Assembly: GCA_009599575.1 (NCBI GenBank)
Contig: VWND01000067.1
Span: 868,001-932,000 of the forward strand
DNA: 64,000 nt
From: Blumeriella jaapii
Lineage: Eukaryota > Ascomycota > Leotiomycetes > Helotiales > Drepanopezizaceae
Direction of reading: 5' to 3'
The stretch's first letter is position 1. Each line of letters opens with the position of its first letter. Below the pieces are notes generated by a model, which was given only the letters and a program-made list of their open reading frames with translations, was not told where the DNA came from and made no database searches. Below are positions 35,560 through 48,854 of the stretch, one piece after another. Both the position numbers and the translations under genes were made by a program.

Positions 35560-38500
35560 ACTGCTTCGTTGCTATTATTTATCGTATCTTTTAAATATTT
35601 TTTTACAATTTTTTTTGCGTTCGTAAAATAGTTTTCTGGCTTTTAGGAGTCTTCGCTTAATAAATAGCCTTTTTATCGTATTAAATAATATCGGCTTTTT
35701 TTTATATTTTTATAAGCTTATATTAATTTAACCTCGTATTTTTCGAATTTTTAAAATTTTATTATATTATTTTTCGGCTCGGTGTCGTTCCGACTTTGCT
35801 AAGGTTTTAATAAAAAAACGTAGAAAGTATCGTAAATACGATATTAAAAAAAAAGCTCGAATTAATAAGCTTGGCCGTGCTCGTATATAACTCGCTTGAT
35901 TTTGAAAAATCTTAAATATTTATTTAAAAGCTTTCGAAAAAATCGCAGTTATCGAAAGTTTTTAATCGATAATAATATTTTGTCGCTTATTTAAAATCTA
36001 GTCTTTTTGTATTTAACGTCGTAAAATCTTTTATAATTCGCGTTAGCTTTTTTTAACTTTTTATTAAATACTTTTTTTTTTTTTGCAATATTTTAATTCG
36101 TTTTTTCGCTGACGGTACCCTTTCTTTTACGACGTCGCTTTCGACGTTGCTGCCAAGTTCTGAATAAAAGCTGTATAATATACGAAAAGAAATAAAATTC
36201 GTAAAAGCGTATATCGAATTATTATACGTAAACTCGGCTAAAACAAGTTTCGTAGCCTAATCGTTTTATCGATAATCGCAATACGTACGAAAGTAAATTT
36301 TAAAACTTGATTTTAACGTTTCGTTTGGCTATCGGTTTAAAAATAAAAAGCGGTGCTTAATCGACGTCGTATTTATAAGTAAAATATTATTAAAAATTAA
36401 AATTTATTAATAAAAACTGACCTTTTGTTTGTAATAATCTTTTTAAAACAGCCAAAATTTTTGTAAACGTATTATATAAATATTTTAGCCAAATCTAAAA
36501 TTAAAATCGTTTTTTGTATCGATATGTATTTCGACAGCTTCGTATATCGGTTTATTATAACGAATATCGAATCGTAAATACGATTTCGTTTTTTGCTAAA
36601 AAATAAATCCGTAATAAAATTTATAATTATTTTTTCTTAAGGTTTTGTAAAAATCGAAAAAAGGGCTAACTCGCTATAAGATCGGTGTTTTTTAAATTTG
36701 CCTTTTTAATATTTTTTATACGTATTAACGTAACGTTTTACGTCGCTTCGTAAATCAGGCCAAAAATATTTTTTTTCGATCAATTCTAACGTTCGCCGAA
36801 AGCTTTAATAGCCGGCGGTCGGATCGTTGTAATTAATTTTTAATATTTCGCTTTTAATAGCGCTTTTATTCGGAATATACGCACGTTTTTTGTAACGTAA
36901 TAATTTATTTTAGCTTATACGCTAGTATTTTTCGGATTCGGCTCGACTGCTTTGCGAAGCCGATTCGTACGTTTTTTGTAATATAAAAAAATTAAATTTT
37001 TACAATTTAAAAATAGTTTTGTAAATCGGTTTTGCTAGCTCGTTATTAGCCGTTTCGAATTATAGCAATACAGCGGCTACGCTTCGTAATATATATTATT
37101 TGCAATTAATAATATTAGCAAAAAATAATCCGGCGAAAAAACCTTTTATTTGGCTTTTTTCCGCTTACTTTTTATCTTTTGATTTCGTTAATAAAAGCTT
37201 CGAATACTTATCGGCGCGAAATAGTTTATGCTTCGATTTTAAGCGTGTTTTTATTACGAAAAACATTTTAAAATTTTTTAAATAAGCTAATTTTAGCTTA
37301 CGATGCAACATAAGCAATTGCTCGTTATTTTCTTTTAAATTTTTTTTTAAATCTGGCCGGCGAAAAAAATTATTCGCCGAATTAAAAACTTTTATTTTAT
37401 ATTCGATTGCAAAATCGTATTTAATTAGCTCGTCGGCCCATTTCGCTTAGCGTCCGTTTAAACGTTTTTTCGTAAAAAAGTATTTCAGATTATAATAATT
37501 TGTACGCATAATAATAATATCGGAAACGCTACGTAAATATTAGCTTTATTATTTAAAAGCGTAAATTATAGCTATTAATTCAGCGTCGTAAATCTCGTAT
37601 TTTTGTTTTATAAAAAAAAGCTTTTTCGAATAATATGCGAAAAAATATTAACGTGCTTTCGTATTTTTTCCGAACAATTAAAATAATATTCCGCTTATAA
37701 CGAATTTCGAAGCGTTTATTTCGATTTGAATTTTCAATCGAAGATCGAAATAGCGTAAAATCGGTGCTCGGCAAAACTTTTCTTTTAAAAATAAAAAAGC
37801 GATTTTCGCTTCGAATAAAAAACGAAAAAGGCCCGATATTTTTTTTCGTTGCATTTTTTTTAAAAGATTTATAATAAATCGGCAAAACTTAACGTAGTTT
37901 TTAATAAAACGTTTATAAAAATTGATAAAACCCAAAAACATTTAAATATTTCGCTACGTAATAAAAAAGGGCTATTTCCGAATATTATTTATTTTTCTTG
38001 GATTTATTTTAATTTTCGTAAAAATAACGATAAAACCTACTTAATCGTATTCGTATCGAAAGCATATTTTTTCAGATTTTCGTAAAATTTATTAATACGA
38101 AGTCTTTCGAGAATTTTTTTTATTACGTTTATATAATCGTCGGAGTTTTCGGAAAATATTAAAATATCGTCGAAGTAAATTATATACGTAATATTTATTA
38201 AACCGACTAAAACTTAATTAATATACGCTTAAAAGATTGCTGATACGTTCGAAAGGCCGAAAAATAATACGTAGTATTCGAAATGTCCGTAACGAATGCG
38301 AAACGCAGTTTTCCATTTATTTCTTTTTTTTATTCGAAAGCGGTGATACGCTTAAGTAAAATCTAGCTTAATAAATATTTTAGCTTTTCTTAAACGATCC
38401 AAAATTTCGCTTATAAAAAATAGGAAAATTCGATTTTTAATCGTAATTGCGTTTAAATTTTTATAATCGACGTATAATCGTAAACTTCCGTTTTTTTTCG

Positions 38501-39260
38501 GTATAAATATTACTGATGCGCCGGCAAAGCTAATAAATTTTCTTATCCAGTTTTTTTTTAAGCTCGAATCGAAATATTCGCGTAATTCGGTAAATTTAAA
38601 TTTCGATAAAAAATAAATTGGTTTTTAAAAAAGATCCTTTTCTTTCGCGAAATTTATTCGATGCTTTATAAAATGGTAAAAAGCTAGGATAACCGCGGCG
38701 ATATCGTCGAATACGTCGGCGTAATCGTCGTATTTGAAGGGTAATTAATATTGTTTTTCAGTAGCTTTTTTCAAAACGATATAAAACGCTTGTTTTTTTT
38801 TGGATTTTTTTTTAAAACGTTTGATTATAACGAAATTAAACTGTAAGCGTTCGACTAGATATTATTACGATTTAGTTCGAAAGCTTATAACGGGGTCGAT
38901 ATTTCGCAATTAAAAAAATTCTAGGATAAATAAAACCTTTAGGATATTTATATCGCAAGCTACGAAATCGCTTTGTATTTTTTTAATTGTTTTATAATTA
39001 TTAATAGCGCGAATAAATTGCGTATACGTGCCGTAAATAGTTATTTTTTTTTTTTTTAACCGTAAATAAATTAATACGTTTTTAAATTAATTTTTATTTA
39101 TATTTAATTAATAATTTTTAAATTACGCAGTTTTTTTTCGCGCCGCAATCGATAAAAGCTCGTTTCGTACGAATTTCGCTTTTGGCTTTTTTAATTTCGA
39201 TTAAAATTATTATTTTCTGTCTTTTTTTTTCGTTCGATTTTATTAGCAGCGACGAAATTA
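35560..39260 (-). pseudogene. G3 pol: protease, RT, RNase H, integrase
   Basis: Minus strand. Protease about 39080-39180 with AFIDCGAKKN (active site DCGA). RT about 37900-38700 with the catalytic YFDD intact at 38166-38177 (its codons are protected by CpG), then FLGFINFYKRFIKNY (about 37940-37900). RNase H about 37430-37770 (INASKFVISGI, YEIYDAELIAIIYAF), with an RRPDLKK-type end near 37370. Integrase zinc region about 36730-36860 (KKYFWPDLRSDVKRYVN), core start near 36560 (DSIFVIMNRYTK, first Asp mutated). The C-terminal part to about 35560 is broken by stops. Typical Ty3 order. Confidence 0.85.
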
Positions 39261-40620
39261 AAATCGAGCGAAAGCTTTTTCCGAATCTTTAGATTTGTTA
39301 GCTTCGAAGCAGTTTAGAATTATATATTTTTTTCTATTGCATTTATAATATTCGATTTCTGAATAATTGGCCATACGATGCTTTTCCTTTTGGCAGCGAT
39401 TGCATTTCGAAAAATAAAAAAAATCGTTAAAAATTCTAGGATTTTAAAGGATTTTGTTAGGATTGTCGTTTTTTCGCTTTCGTTTTTTTTTTTATAACGT
39501 ATTTTCGAATCGAAAACGGTATATATCTATTTTAACCTTTAAGCTTTGATCGTAAGTATAAGTTTTTTTTTTTTTTTTTTTTTTTTTGCGCTTATTTCGT
39601 CGTTTATTATTTTTCGTTTTATCGCTAATAACTTTATTAATATTTTCGATACGACGAGCGATTAATACTAATTTTTCGTGCGAGCTTATAGCTGTAATAT
39701 TGCTTCGTTTAATAATTTTTTTTCGAAAAATAAATCGGAGTTTTGCGAAAAACATTTTTTTTTTAATCGCATCGTTTATTATTTATAATTGCTGTTCGAA
39801 ATTATTTAAATAAGCAACGAAATCGTTAATTAATTTATATTTTTTTTGTTTCGCTTTATCGTATAAATTCGAAGCCGCGATTTTTCGATTTTCCGTATTT
39901 ATCAAAAAGTCTAATATTTATTTTTTAAAATCGTTTTATATAATTCGAACGTTTGTAAAACGTCGTTCGTATCCGATTTTTTTTTTTTATCTTATCGTCG
40001 AAAGCTAGAACACAAGCGTTAATTTTCTTTTGATTAATATAAAATATTACTTTTTTATTTTGGCGAAAACTTCGTTTTATACGCCGAATAAAAAATTAAG
40101 CTTTTTTAGTATTTTTTCCTCGGTATATTAGAAAATTTTTTATTTTTAATGCTTTTCGGCTCGAATTCGCTATGCTTTTTACAAAAAGTATAATATGCTT
40201 AAAAAAAATGCTAAATCGTTTCTAATAAATATTATTATCGTAATGCTCCGAAAATATTTTATAATAATCGCCGGTTTAGGTTATTTTCTGTTTTTTTTTA
40301 ATTAAGGCGGTATTAAAAAGTATAAAAACCTTTTTTTCGATATTTTCGAAAGCGTTAAGTTTTTATTAAAATTATTTAACTTTTTTTCGGAATTCGTTTC
40401 GGCGTCTTTTGATTTTTTCGAATTTTTTAATTGTTTCGTAAATTTTTTTCTTAGTTTTTCTCTGTTTTATTTTAGCTCGTATTTCTTTTATTTTTTTACG
40501 TTTATCGTTTTTTTTTATTCGGCGCGGATTCGTTTATTAGCCAAATAAATTAAAATCTCGGTGGAAGGTTTTTCCGAATCGTTTAAGCGTGGCCTTTTTT
40601 AGTAATTTTTTCGATAAAAA
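39261..40620 (-). pseudogene. G3 gag relic with two zinc knuckles
   Basis: Minus strand. Near 39400-39290 two CCHC knuckles can be read, CNRCQKEKHRM followed by YYKCNRKKYIIL, each missing one Cys or His through RIP. They are the nucleic-acid-binding end of Gag. Upstream (39492-40600) the chain is Lys/Asn-rich, with a Lys homopolymer coded by 39568-39588. No G3 sister copy is present for comparison. Confidence 0.7.
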
Positions 40621-40875
40621 AAGTTAAAAAGTCGTCGCGTTTTAATAATAAAGTATTTTCGACCTTTGATAAAGCTGGTGACGTCAGAAGAAACGATGAT
40701 ACGAAGTTTTTTTAAACAGCCGAAAATGCTGGGTCTTTTTAAATAGCTGGAAATGCTTATTCGCTGCGAATGCGAAAAATTATAATATCGATAATAACGA
40801 TATAAATATAATAATATAATAAAAAGTTGTTTTAATAATATCGAATTGCCGTTCCGATAAATAAAAAAATCAAAA
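40621..40875 (-). other. G3 leader between 5' LTR and gag
   Basis: About 250 bp of A+T-rich sequence after the inner LTR edge. A primer binding site is expected here but none is clear after RIP. No gene seen. Confidence 0.6.
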
Positions 40876-41142
40876 TATAAGAATTAAAAAGCAGGAAAAT
40901 ATTAGTTTAAATAATAAAACTCAAATAAAATTGAATTGATAATCAGACTGATTTTTATCTTTTATATTTTTAATAAAAAACGTATATAAGTACAAAAAAA
41001 AGAATAGAACCCTCGAGAAAAGTATTTCCTAGAAAACCAGGCGAATTTTATTTAATATGCTTTTTCAGCTTTTATCCCGACCTTTTTTTAATTCTTTTTA
41101 ATATAATTTTAATAACTGATTTTTTAGCAATCATTTTTATAA
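40876..41142 (-). repeat. G3 5' LTR, inner piece
   Basis: First 267 bp (plus-strand order) of the second G3 LTR, heavily mutated (TATAAGAATTAAAAAGC against TGTAAGGATTGAAAGGC in the other LTR). Interrupted by G1; the ATAA at 41139-41142 is repeated at 52392-52395. Confidence 0.95.
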
Positions 41143-41409
41143 TGTAAAACGGTGATACCTTGTATTGATAGGAGCTGGTAGTTTTAGCTATGGTCGAGGC
41201 ATGGACCCTTCCGAGACTTCCTGCCATTGACTACCTTCAACAAATATAAGAGCAAAACACTCTTTTAAATAGTACCATAGGCACGCAGTTTAATTTATAC
41301 TTTTACTTATTTTTCTTTTTTTTTTTTTAGTTTTTTCTAGGGATTTCCTAGACTATTTTACCTACCGACATATGGCCGTATCAATCTGATTTTTTTATTT
41401 ACTTTTATA
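41143..41409 (+). repeat. G1 5' LTR
   Basis: First 110 bp clean (GGTGATACCTTGTATTGATA, CATGGACCCTTCCGAG); the last 150 bp are mutated relative to the 3' LTR (TTAATTTATA against TCCAATTCATA). Confidence 0.95.
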
Positions 41410-41411
41410 TT

Positions 41412-41422
41412 TGGTGATTTAC
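41412..41422 (+). other. G1 candidate primer binding site
   Basis: TGGTGATTTAC begins two bases after the LTR. The TGG start is complementary to the CCA end of a tRNA and TGGTGA would fit a tRNA ending UCACCA. RIP may have changed some bases, so the tRNA is not named. Confidence 0.5.
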
Positions 41423-41599
41423 GCAAGAATTTAAACTTCGGTATTTCGTTTTTATATACTCGCCGATGCATTTTTTAAATTCGCAATCAAAATCGATTTC
41501 GATATTTCGCTATTACGGCTTAAAAAATCTTTTATATAATATTATTCGCAGCTGCATTATATAAAAGACCTTTAATAGTTTCCTTTATTTTGCGCACAG

Positions 41600-43870
41600 T
41601 TATTAAACTATAAAAATGCAATATATTTTAAAACGTTTGAAATTACGGTCAGGCAATCCTGAACCGTGCGAAATTCAAAGTTCGAAAATCGCTCTTTTAT
41701 CTAAAAATAACAAATCGAATATTAGTTTATACGCTTCGATCGCTGCGCTCGGCCTTTCTAAATTAGATTTCTTTTAATTAAACGCTTGGCGAGAATTCAA
41801 CCTTTTAATTTTACGCTTTATAATTATAGCAATTACAATTTGCGGCTTTTTATTAGAAATAGTAAAAAAATGGCTGTACGTGTATTAGCCTGAGCCACGG
41901 AATATCGAAACCGTGGATTATATAATAATATTATATTAATCCAGTTAATTTATCAAAAAACAAGTTTTTCAATATATTATTCAAATATTTAAACGCAATC
42001 TTATTTTATTTAATTTTTTTAAAAAATACAAAAACTTTTTTAATAGCTTTTTTATTAAAAACGATTTCTTTTACGCTAAAAATTCTCAATTTGCAACTTC
42101 AGAAAATACTTATTCGTTTAATTTAAACCTTACTAATATTTTCGCTAATATTATAAATAACGACGCTTTTCGTTTTTTTATGCGAAGCCGCATGCTTTTC
42201 TTTGGCTTTTTTGGTGCATTTTTATTTAATGGCGCTAACGTTACCGATTTTATCGAAAATATAAAAAAACTTATAAAAATTTCGGAATTTTTAAAACTGA
42301 AATGTTCGATAAATTCTTTCGCTATTATAACCCAATTATTAAAAATATTATTAAATCGATAAATAAATAAAAAGCTATTAGGGCTCGAAACTGGCGTAAG
42401 CTAGTTAAAACTTTAAAATCGGAATTTCGAAACCATAATCGCTAGCAAATTCGCGATATTATCGCTTTTTTTAAACAGTTTGTTATAACAATTCGCTAAG
42501 CTAAAAAACTTAAAATTTATTATCGTATTTATACGAAGGTTTTTGATATTCTTGTTAACAAAAAAGTTTTAAGCGAAGTTAAATAAAAAAAATTGTTTTT
42601 ATTTAGCTTTCCAATTAGTATTCGCAACAAAACTATTAAGCATTTTAAAATTAATAAACAAAACCCTGAAACTTTCGATTAGTATTTCAAATTTGTAAAA
42701 TTCGTTTTTAAACAAGATTAAAGCGAACGTACTATTAAAGCCATAAACCAAAAAAAATCTTTTTCCTTTATTTATAAAAAAGACGTAGAAGCTTTAATAC
42801 AAAAATATGCCCAGCTATTAAAAGTTACCGAAATCGCCAAAAAACAATCAATTATTATATTATTTAATCGTTCTGCAAAACTTATTAACTTGGAAAAGCT
42901 TGATAAGAATATCGAAACTTTCGTATTAAAATTTACCGATATTAAAATTCAAAAGTTTCAAAGCAAGATCGAAGATTTTATATAATAATAAAAAAAACTT
43001 TTTTACGTTAATTCGGATAATAAAAACGATTAAAATAGCTTTTATAATAATTACTTTTTTTAAAATACGCGAAGCGATCAGCTTCGCCAAGCTATCGTAA
43101 AAGTAATAGCTGCCTAATAGCAACCTTCCCGTACTAACGATTAAAATCAGCGAAATATTAACTATAATAACGATTATTAAAAAAAAAAAAGAAACCAACG
43201 CAGAAATCAAAATCGCGGCTATCAAAATAATAAAAGTAATTATTAAAACAGACTCCGTAGTTTTAAATATAAATTTTGTAACAACAGAAAAATTTACTGC
43301 GAAAAACCTTATATTCGTTTTAAATGCAAAGTATTTAATTTTTATATAAATAATAATATTTGCTATATTAATAAATACGAAGCGATTTGCCTCGGACCGA
43401 CGAAAGCAGAAATAAACCCTTTTAATAAAACTAAAAATCAAAACTGATTAAATACTATTCGTTTAAAAATAAAAGATACGAAATAAAACGATTGCTTAGA
43501 AAACAAAAAAAATGCGAAAACGATTTTTATTAATAAAAAAAAAAACATTTCAGAAAGCGTATTAATTAAAAAAAAAACTTTTATCCTAAGCGTAAATAAA
43601 ATAAATATATAAATAGAAAATAAATATATATATTGCTAATGCAAATATCGCATTTGCAAATATTATAATTGCATAATTAAATCAGCGAATTACAAAAAAG
43701 CAAAATGCTTTTGTTTTATTCGTTAAACCAATTGGTATAAAAAAAAACGTCAAAATCGAAAAGAAAAAAGATTTTGAAATTCGAAAAAAAACCGATGAAA
43801 TTATTAAAAAATCATTTATAATAGAAAAAATTGACGACGATATAAAAAATATCGATACCGATATTCCGGT
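41600..43870 (+). pseudogene. G1 gag relic
   Basis: Gag chain on the plus strand. The capsid-like part starts with FLFNGANVTDFIENIKKL (42217-42270), a common fungal Gypsy Gag opening. It goes on with RNWRKLVKTLKSEF (about 42400) and KLKIYYRIYTKVFDILV, to KIQKFQSKIEDFI (about 42980). A Cys-rich zinc-knuckle remnant lies at about 43630-43715 (CKYRICKYYNC). Two short hairpins occur upstream (41649-41662 and 41895-41916). Many stops, all explainable by RIP. Confidence 0.75.
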
Positions 43871-46800
43871 TTAAATTATTTAAAAAATACCAGCTTTTAA
43901 ACGCTTACTATTAATGCGAAGCGAAAAATAAATCGACAAATATATTAGCTTCGAAGCCGTCGACGAAGCTATTAAAAAGATTATAAAACAAAAAATTAAA
44001 TTAAAATTCAACGATTTATTTAACATAAAAGAAAGATTCGACAAAGTTATTAATAAACAAATTTTTATATTAAAAAAAAACGAAAAGGTTGAAATCACCC
44101 GAGAAAAAAACGATTTTGAATTGAAAAAAAACTAGGAAAAAATTTATAACACCGCAATCAATTTAGCCGATAAAAAAGAATTTTCGGAAAAAATTAGCTT
44201 TTTGGCTTTCGCTATAAAAACCTAAAAATCAAAACGACGAAACTGCTTTTACACGATTATAAAAGCATTAAAAATAAAAATTATACTTAAGAAAAATACG
44301 ACCGCCTTTGTTTTATTCGATAATAGAGCCGAAGTTAATTGCATAGACCAGGAAATAGCCGAAGCCAATAATATCCCGATTATTATCGACAAACGAATAA
44401 TTTACATTATCGTTAATAAAAATATTATTAAGTTTAATAAAATTATACGAAATATAAAAGTGAATATTAAAAATATTATTACTTATAAAGATTTCTTAAT
44501 AATAAAAAAATGCTTCCATTTTATTATTTTCGAAATGCTTTGGATTTTAAAAAGTTTCGTCAGTTTTAAATACACCGAAAACGGCCAGATAAAAGCTTTT
44601 TTTTGAAATTGAAACCGGTTTTTCTAAAATCAAATTATCGTCGCCGGCGATAAGATTTCCTTAGTCGACGTTTTATCGAAAAACGAATAGCCGGTTTTGG
44701 TCCCAAAACAAACGCTAGGCTATAAAACCTGGAAAATATTCAGCTAAAAACATTCGCGTCATTAATCGAAATAGCACCGCGAATAAAATTGGCCAATATT
44801 AATATTTTTGGCTATTAATTCGGAAATAAAAATTCCGAAGATTTCGTTTTCGTATTAAACAAACCCGACTTATACATCTTATCTTTTTGTGTTAATATCA
44901 GTATTTTTTATAAACGCAAAGCTAATAAAATACGACTTATGAATTTTAGCGAATTCGATAGGAATATTCCCGAAAAAATAAACGATTGGTTTGAAAAAGA
45001 TAAAGCAATAAAACCGCTTCAATTAGTTATTAGCGAATTCGAAAAACTTATCACCGGCCGATTTTCCAGCCTATTATTTGGCAGCCGATTTACAAAAAAA
45101 CGATTTAATAATTTAGCAATCGAAACCCAATTTTTGTTAAAAAAAAAAAGGTTTTGTACGAAGTTTTACGCACCGAAAAAAAATTATAATTTTCGATTTT
45201 ACCGAAATAAGCCAATTCAGTCTTAACGTTACGTTTTATATCGATATCAAAACTATATTTTACGAAGCCTGGCAAAAAAAAACTTTTTCAGTTCTTAAAG
45301 CTTTTTAGAATAAAATAGTCGAAATGCTGAAAAAACGAATTAAGCAAAAAATCCTCGAATTCTGCTACGACTTATACAAAAACAAATAGTTTATCGTTGC
45401 GAAAAAAAAAAAAAGCATTTACAAATTTATTATCGCAATCGTCGAAATAAACAAAATAACGATACGAAACGCTAACGTGCCATTTAACGTCGATTAATTT
45501 TCAAACGAATTCGCAGGATTAACGATCGCTTTTCTTTTCGATCTGTTTTTCGGCTACGATTATTTAATATTTAACCCACGATTTCGAAATATAATAACAA
45601 TTTAAATTTTAATCGGTTTGCTGCGTATAACCAGAATACTTATAGAAGCCATTAATTTAATCGCTTAATTCGTAAAAATCGTATACAAGGTTTTTATAAT
45701 TTATATTCCCGATATTGCTTTGCTTTACGTTAACGACGTCGGAATAAAAAGCCTTAAATTATATTATAATAATAAAAAAAAATTTTTTAAAATTCGATAT
45801 TATATAATAAAATATATTTAAAACATCGATAAAATTATGATTTGCTTCGAAAAAGCCAAAATTATTATTGGTTTTCGATTAAAATTTTGCATATTCGAAA
45901 TAAATATCGTTGGCTATATAACTAATAGCGCTGGCCGCCATTTTTAACGAAAAAAAATTAAAAAGATTTGCAAATAAAAAAAATATAAAAATATTACCGA
46001 AGCCAAAGCTTTTATTAGCGTTATAATTTACTATCGTAATTAAATTAAAAACTTTTTTCAGAAAGCTGCATCCATTTACGCTACGATAAAAAAAAAAATC
46101 GATTTCGTTTAAAAAAAAAAATAAAGCAAAATTATAAAAATTTTTAAAAACGACTTTTTATCGGCTTTATCGCTTATGCGGATCGATTATAGCTTAAACG
46201 CAAAAAAAATCATTTTAACTATCGACGCTAATATTTTCGGTTGGAAAGCTGTATTATAATAAATCGATAAAAATAAAAAACGATATTTTTTACGATTCGA
46301 AAGCGGCTTATAATCTTTCGCGAAAGCACGCTACGATACTATTAAACGAAAATATCGAAGCGCTTTTAAAACAATAAAAAAAATAAAAAGCGAATTATAC
46401 GGCGTATATTTTATTTTAAAAACAGACGCAAAAGTTTTTGTCGACCAACTAAATAAAAAAACTAATAATCTGCTAAAAGCATTTGTTATTAATTAAATAG
46501 CTTAAATGCGACTTATAAATTTCGAAATCAAATATATCAAAAAAATAATTAATACAGCGGCAGACGGCCTTTTTAAACGAAAACGCTTTTATTCGTTTGA
46601 TTTCGCTAAACAAAACGAATAAAATATTAACGAATAAATTGCTAACGAAATCGGCTGCTTTACTATTTGCGCTTTAGGTTTCACAAAGCTAAAATCATTC
46701 GCGTTGTTATCTCGGCTGGCACCGCGAATGAAAAACATTAATTTTCGGACCGAAAAAACATTCGCGTTATTATTTCGGCTAGCATCGCGAATGGATTTAA

Positions 46801-48285
46801 TCGAAAACGATCGGAATAAGCCGATTAATAAAAAAAATAAATTTTTAATCGATAATTACGAAACCGGGGATTTTTATTTAATCGCATATTATCTAATTAT
46901 TTTATTTAAATTATTTAACGTGCCAAACTATCAGTTTAAATTATTTAAACCAAACTTTCGATTATATTTTAGCCGACAGAAAGTTGTATAAAATAAAAAA
47001 TAATATATATTAAAAACGCCTAGTAGTAAACAATAAAGCCGATAAGTTTTAAATCATAAAAAAAGCCCACGAAGAAATGTTTTATAAAAAAGCTGAAGCT
47101 ATTTATTACCGAACTAAAAACGATTTTTAATAGAAAAAATATTTCGAAGATTACAAAGCTTTCGTTAAAAACTGCATTTTTTGCTAAAAACGAAAGCTTG
47201 GCCGAAAAAAGAATTTATTATATTCGACGTGGTTTTTTGAAATCTGAAAAAAAATTAATTTCGACGTTATACGCGTACCGACCACCGATCGCGGTTATAT
47301 ATGTTTCGTATTCGTTATTAACGATTTATTTAAATAGCCTGAAAAGCGATTTTTCCGAAACGCTACTTTCGAAGCTATAGCGATTTTTTTTTAAAAACGT
47401 TGTATATCGATACGGTTTGTTTAGCAAATTAAACGTCGATAATAAATTCGAAAACAAAAGCGTTGTCGAGATTTTTATAAAAAAATACGGTATTTAACGC
47501 ATTCAAATCTCAGCCTACAATTCGAAAAGCAATAAATCCGTTGAACGAAATTATAAAAATATTTTCGACGGTTTTTTAAAAACTATTCGAAAAAGTTATA
47601 AGCGTTGATCGCGGAAATTCTCGAAAATGCTTTTCGTTATGCGTATATATATACACGCTTTTATTAAAATAATTCCATTTTTTATTTAATACGGCAAAAA
47701 CGCTCGATTATTTTTAAAAACAAAATGGCTTGTGTAAAAGTTTTATAACGTGATTAAAATAAAAACGAAAGCGGATTTGTTAACAATAAAATTTAAATAG
47801 CTAAACTACCGCGATATAAATATAAAAAAAATAATTCTAAAAAAGAAAAAGTATAAAAAAGCAATTAAAAAAGTTTAAAATAAAACCAAAGTTCTAAAAA
47901 AAACGCTAATTAAAAAAGGAGATTTAATTCTAATCTACGACGTTTAGCGCGCTATCGATAAATCGGCCGATACTAAGCTTAATTATAAATGGCTCGGATT
48001 CTACGAAATATACGAAGCCGAATTAAATAAAGGCTATTATAAGCTTACGGAATTCGATAAAACAAAACTGAAAAAAACGTTCGCCGCTAACCGGTTAAAG
48101 CGATTTTACAAAAAAAACCAGCAAATCTATCTTCTGGACTCTGAATCAAAAAGCGACTTCGATTTCAGCGAATCCGACGACGATTCCGACCAAAGCGACT
48201 ATATTTCTGAAAAAAAAAAAGCCTATCCCCCTGGAAAAATCTGGAAGCAACCGGACGATAACTCCGCTGCTAAAAGCACAGTTTA
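43871..48285 (+). pseudogene. G1 pol: protease, RT, RNase H, integrase, acidic tail
   Basis: Protease about 44290-44420: VLFDNRAEVNCIDQEIAEA, with active site DNRA from DNGA. RT about 45240-45900 with catalytic YVND at 45726-45737 (from YVDD). RNase H about 46200-46600 (LTIDANIFGWKAVL, FESGL, then NTAADGLFKR). The linker holds TRLAPRM-type duplicated words at 46706-46790. Integrase zinc region ends NCIFC (about 47180); core with VDNKFENK (about 47433) and the later SVER Glu at 47542. The tail (47990-48285) reads LGFYEIYEAELN-type text and a Ser/Asp stretch (SESDDDSDQSD) that is little mutated. Confidence 0.85.
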
Positions 48286-48854
48286 AATCGTGATTTTATC
48301 TATAACCGAGAAAAAGAAAGGTGTATACAAGATTGTTTACTAACTGTTTTACTGTTTTTGTTTTGCTTGCTTATATACAACCTAATCATTCTGTTTCATA
48401 TACGCTGTTTATTTTAAAAACCTTTTTCTATATTGTTTAAAACACCTATTGTACTTTTCTTTATTTAACTGTACTTTTGTTTACCAGAACAAAAGCTTTG
48501 TATATATTTAAGCCGCATATCTGATACATTTATATTATTCGCACATTTTACGAAAACTATCCTTTATATATTTTATTATTTGCTATTTTTTGCACCGTTT
48601 ATTCTTTTCGTTGTTCTGAACGAATGCCTGCCTAAACAATTATAATTTATTAAAAAAACAATATGCGGATTTCCGTAACTTTTAAATACAAATATCTTAT
48701 AATTCTTATATTTTTTCCCATTTACTTTTTAATAAATACAATATATTTTTTTAATTAATAAACTTATCGATATCATATCGTCCTTTAAATAAAACGTTGC
48801 TAAATCTAGCAAGCTTATTTTTAATTTATTTTGGAACGGAATTATTATACGTAA
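48286..48854. other. G1 spacer between pol and ORF3
   Basis: About 570 bp without a readable domain. It begins AAATCGTGATTTTATCTATAACCG and becomes T-rich, less RIP-altered than its neighbours. The same spacer is at 3291-3880. It may separate two transcription units; no promoter motif is decisive. Confidence 0.6.
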
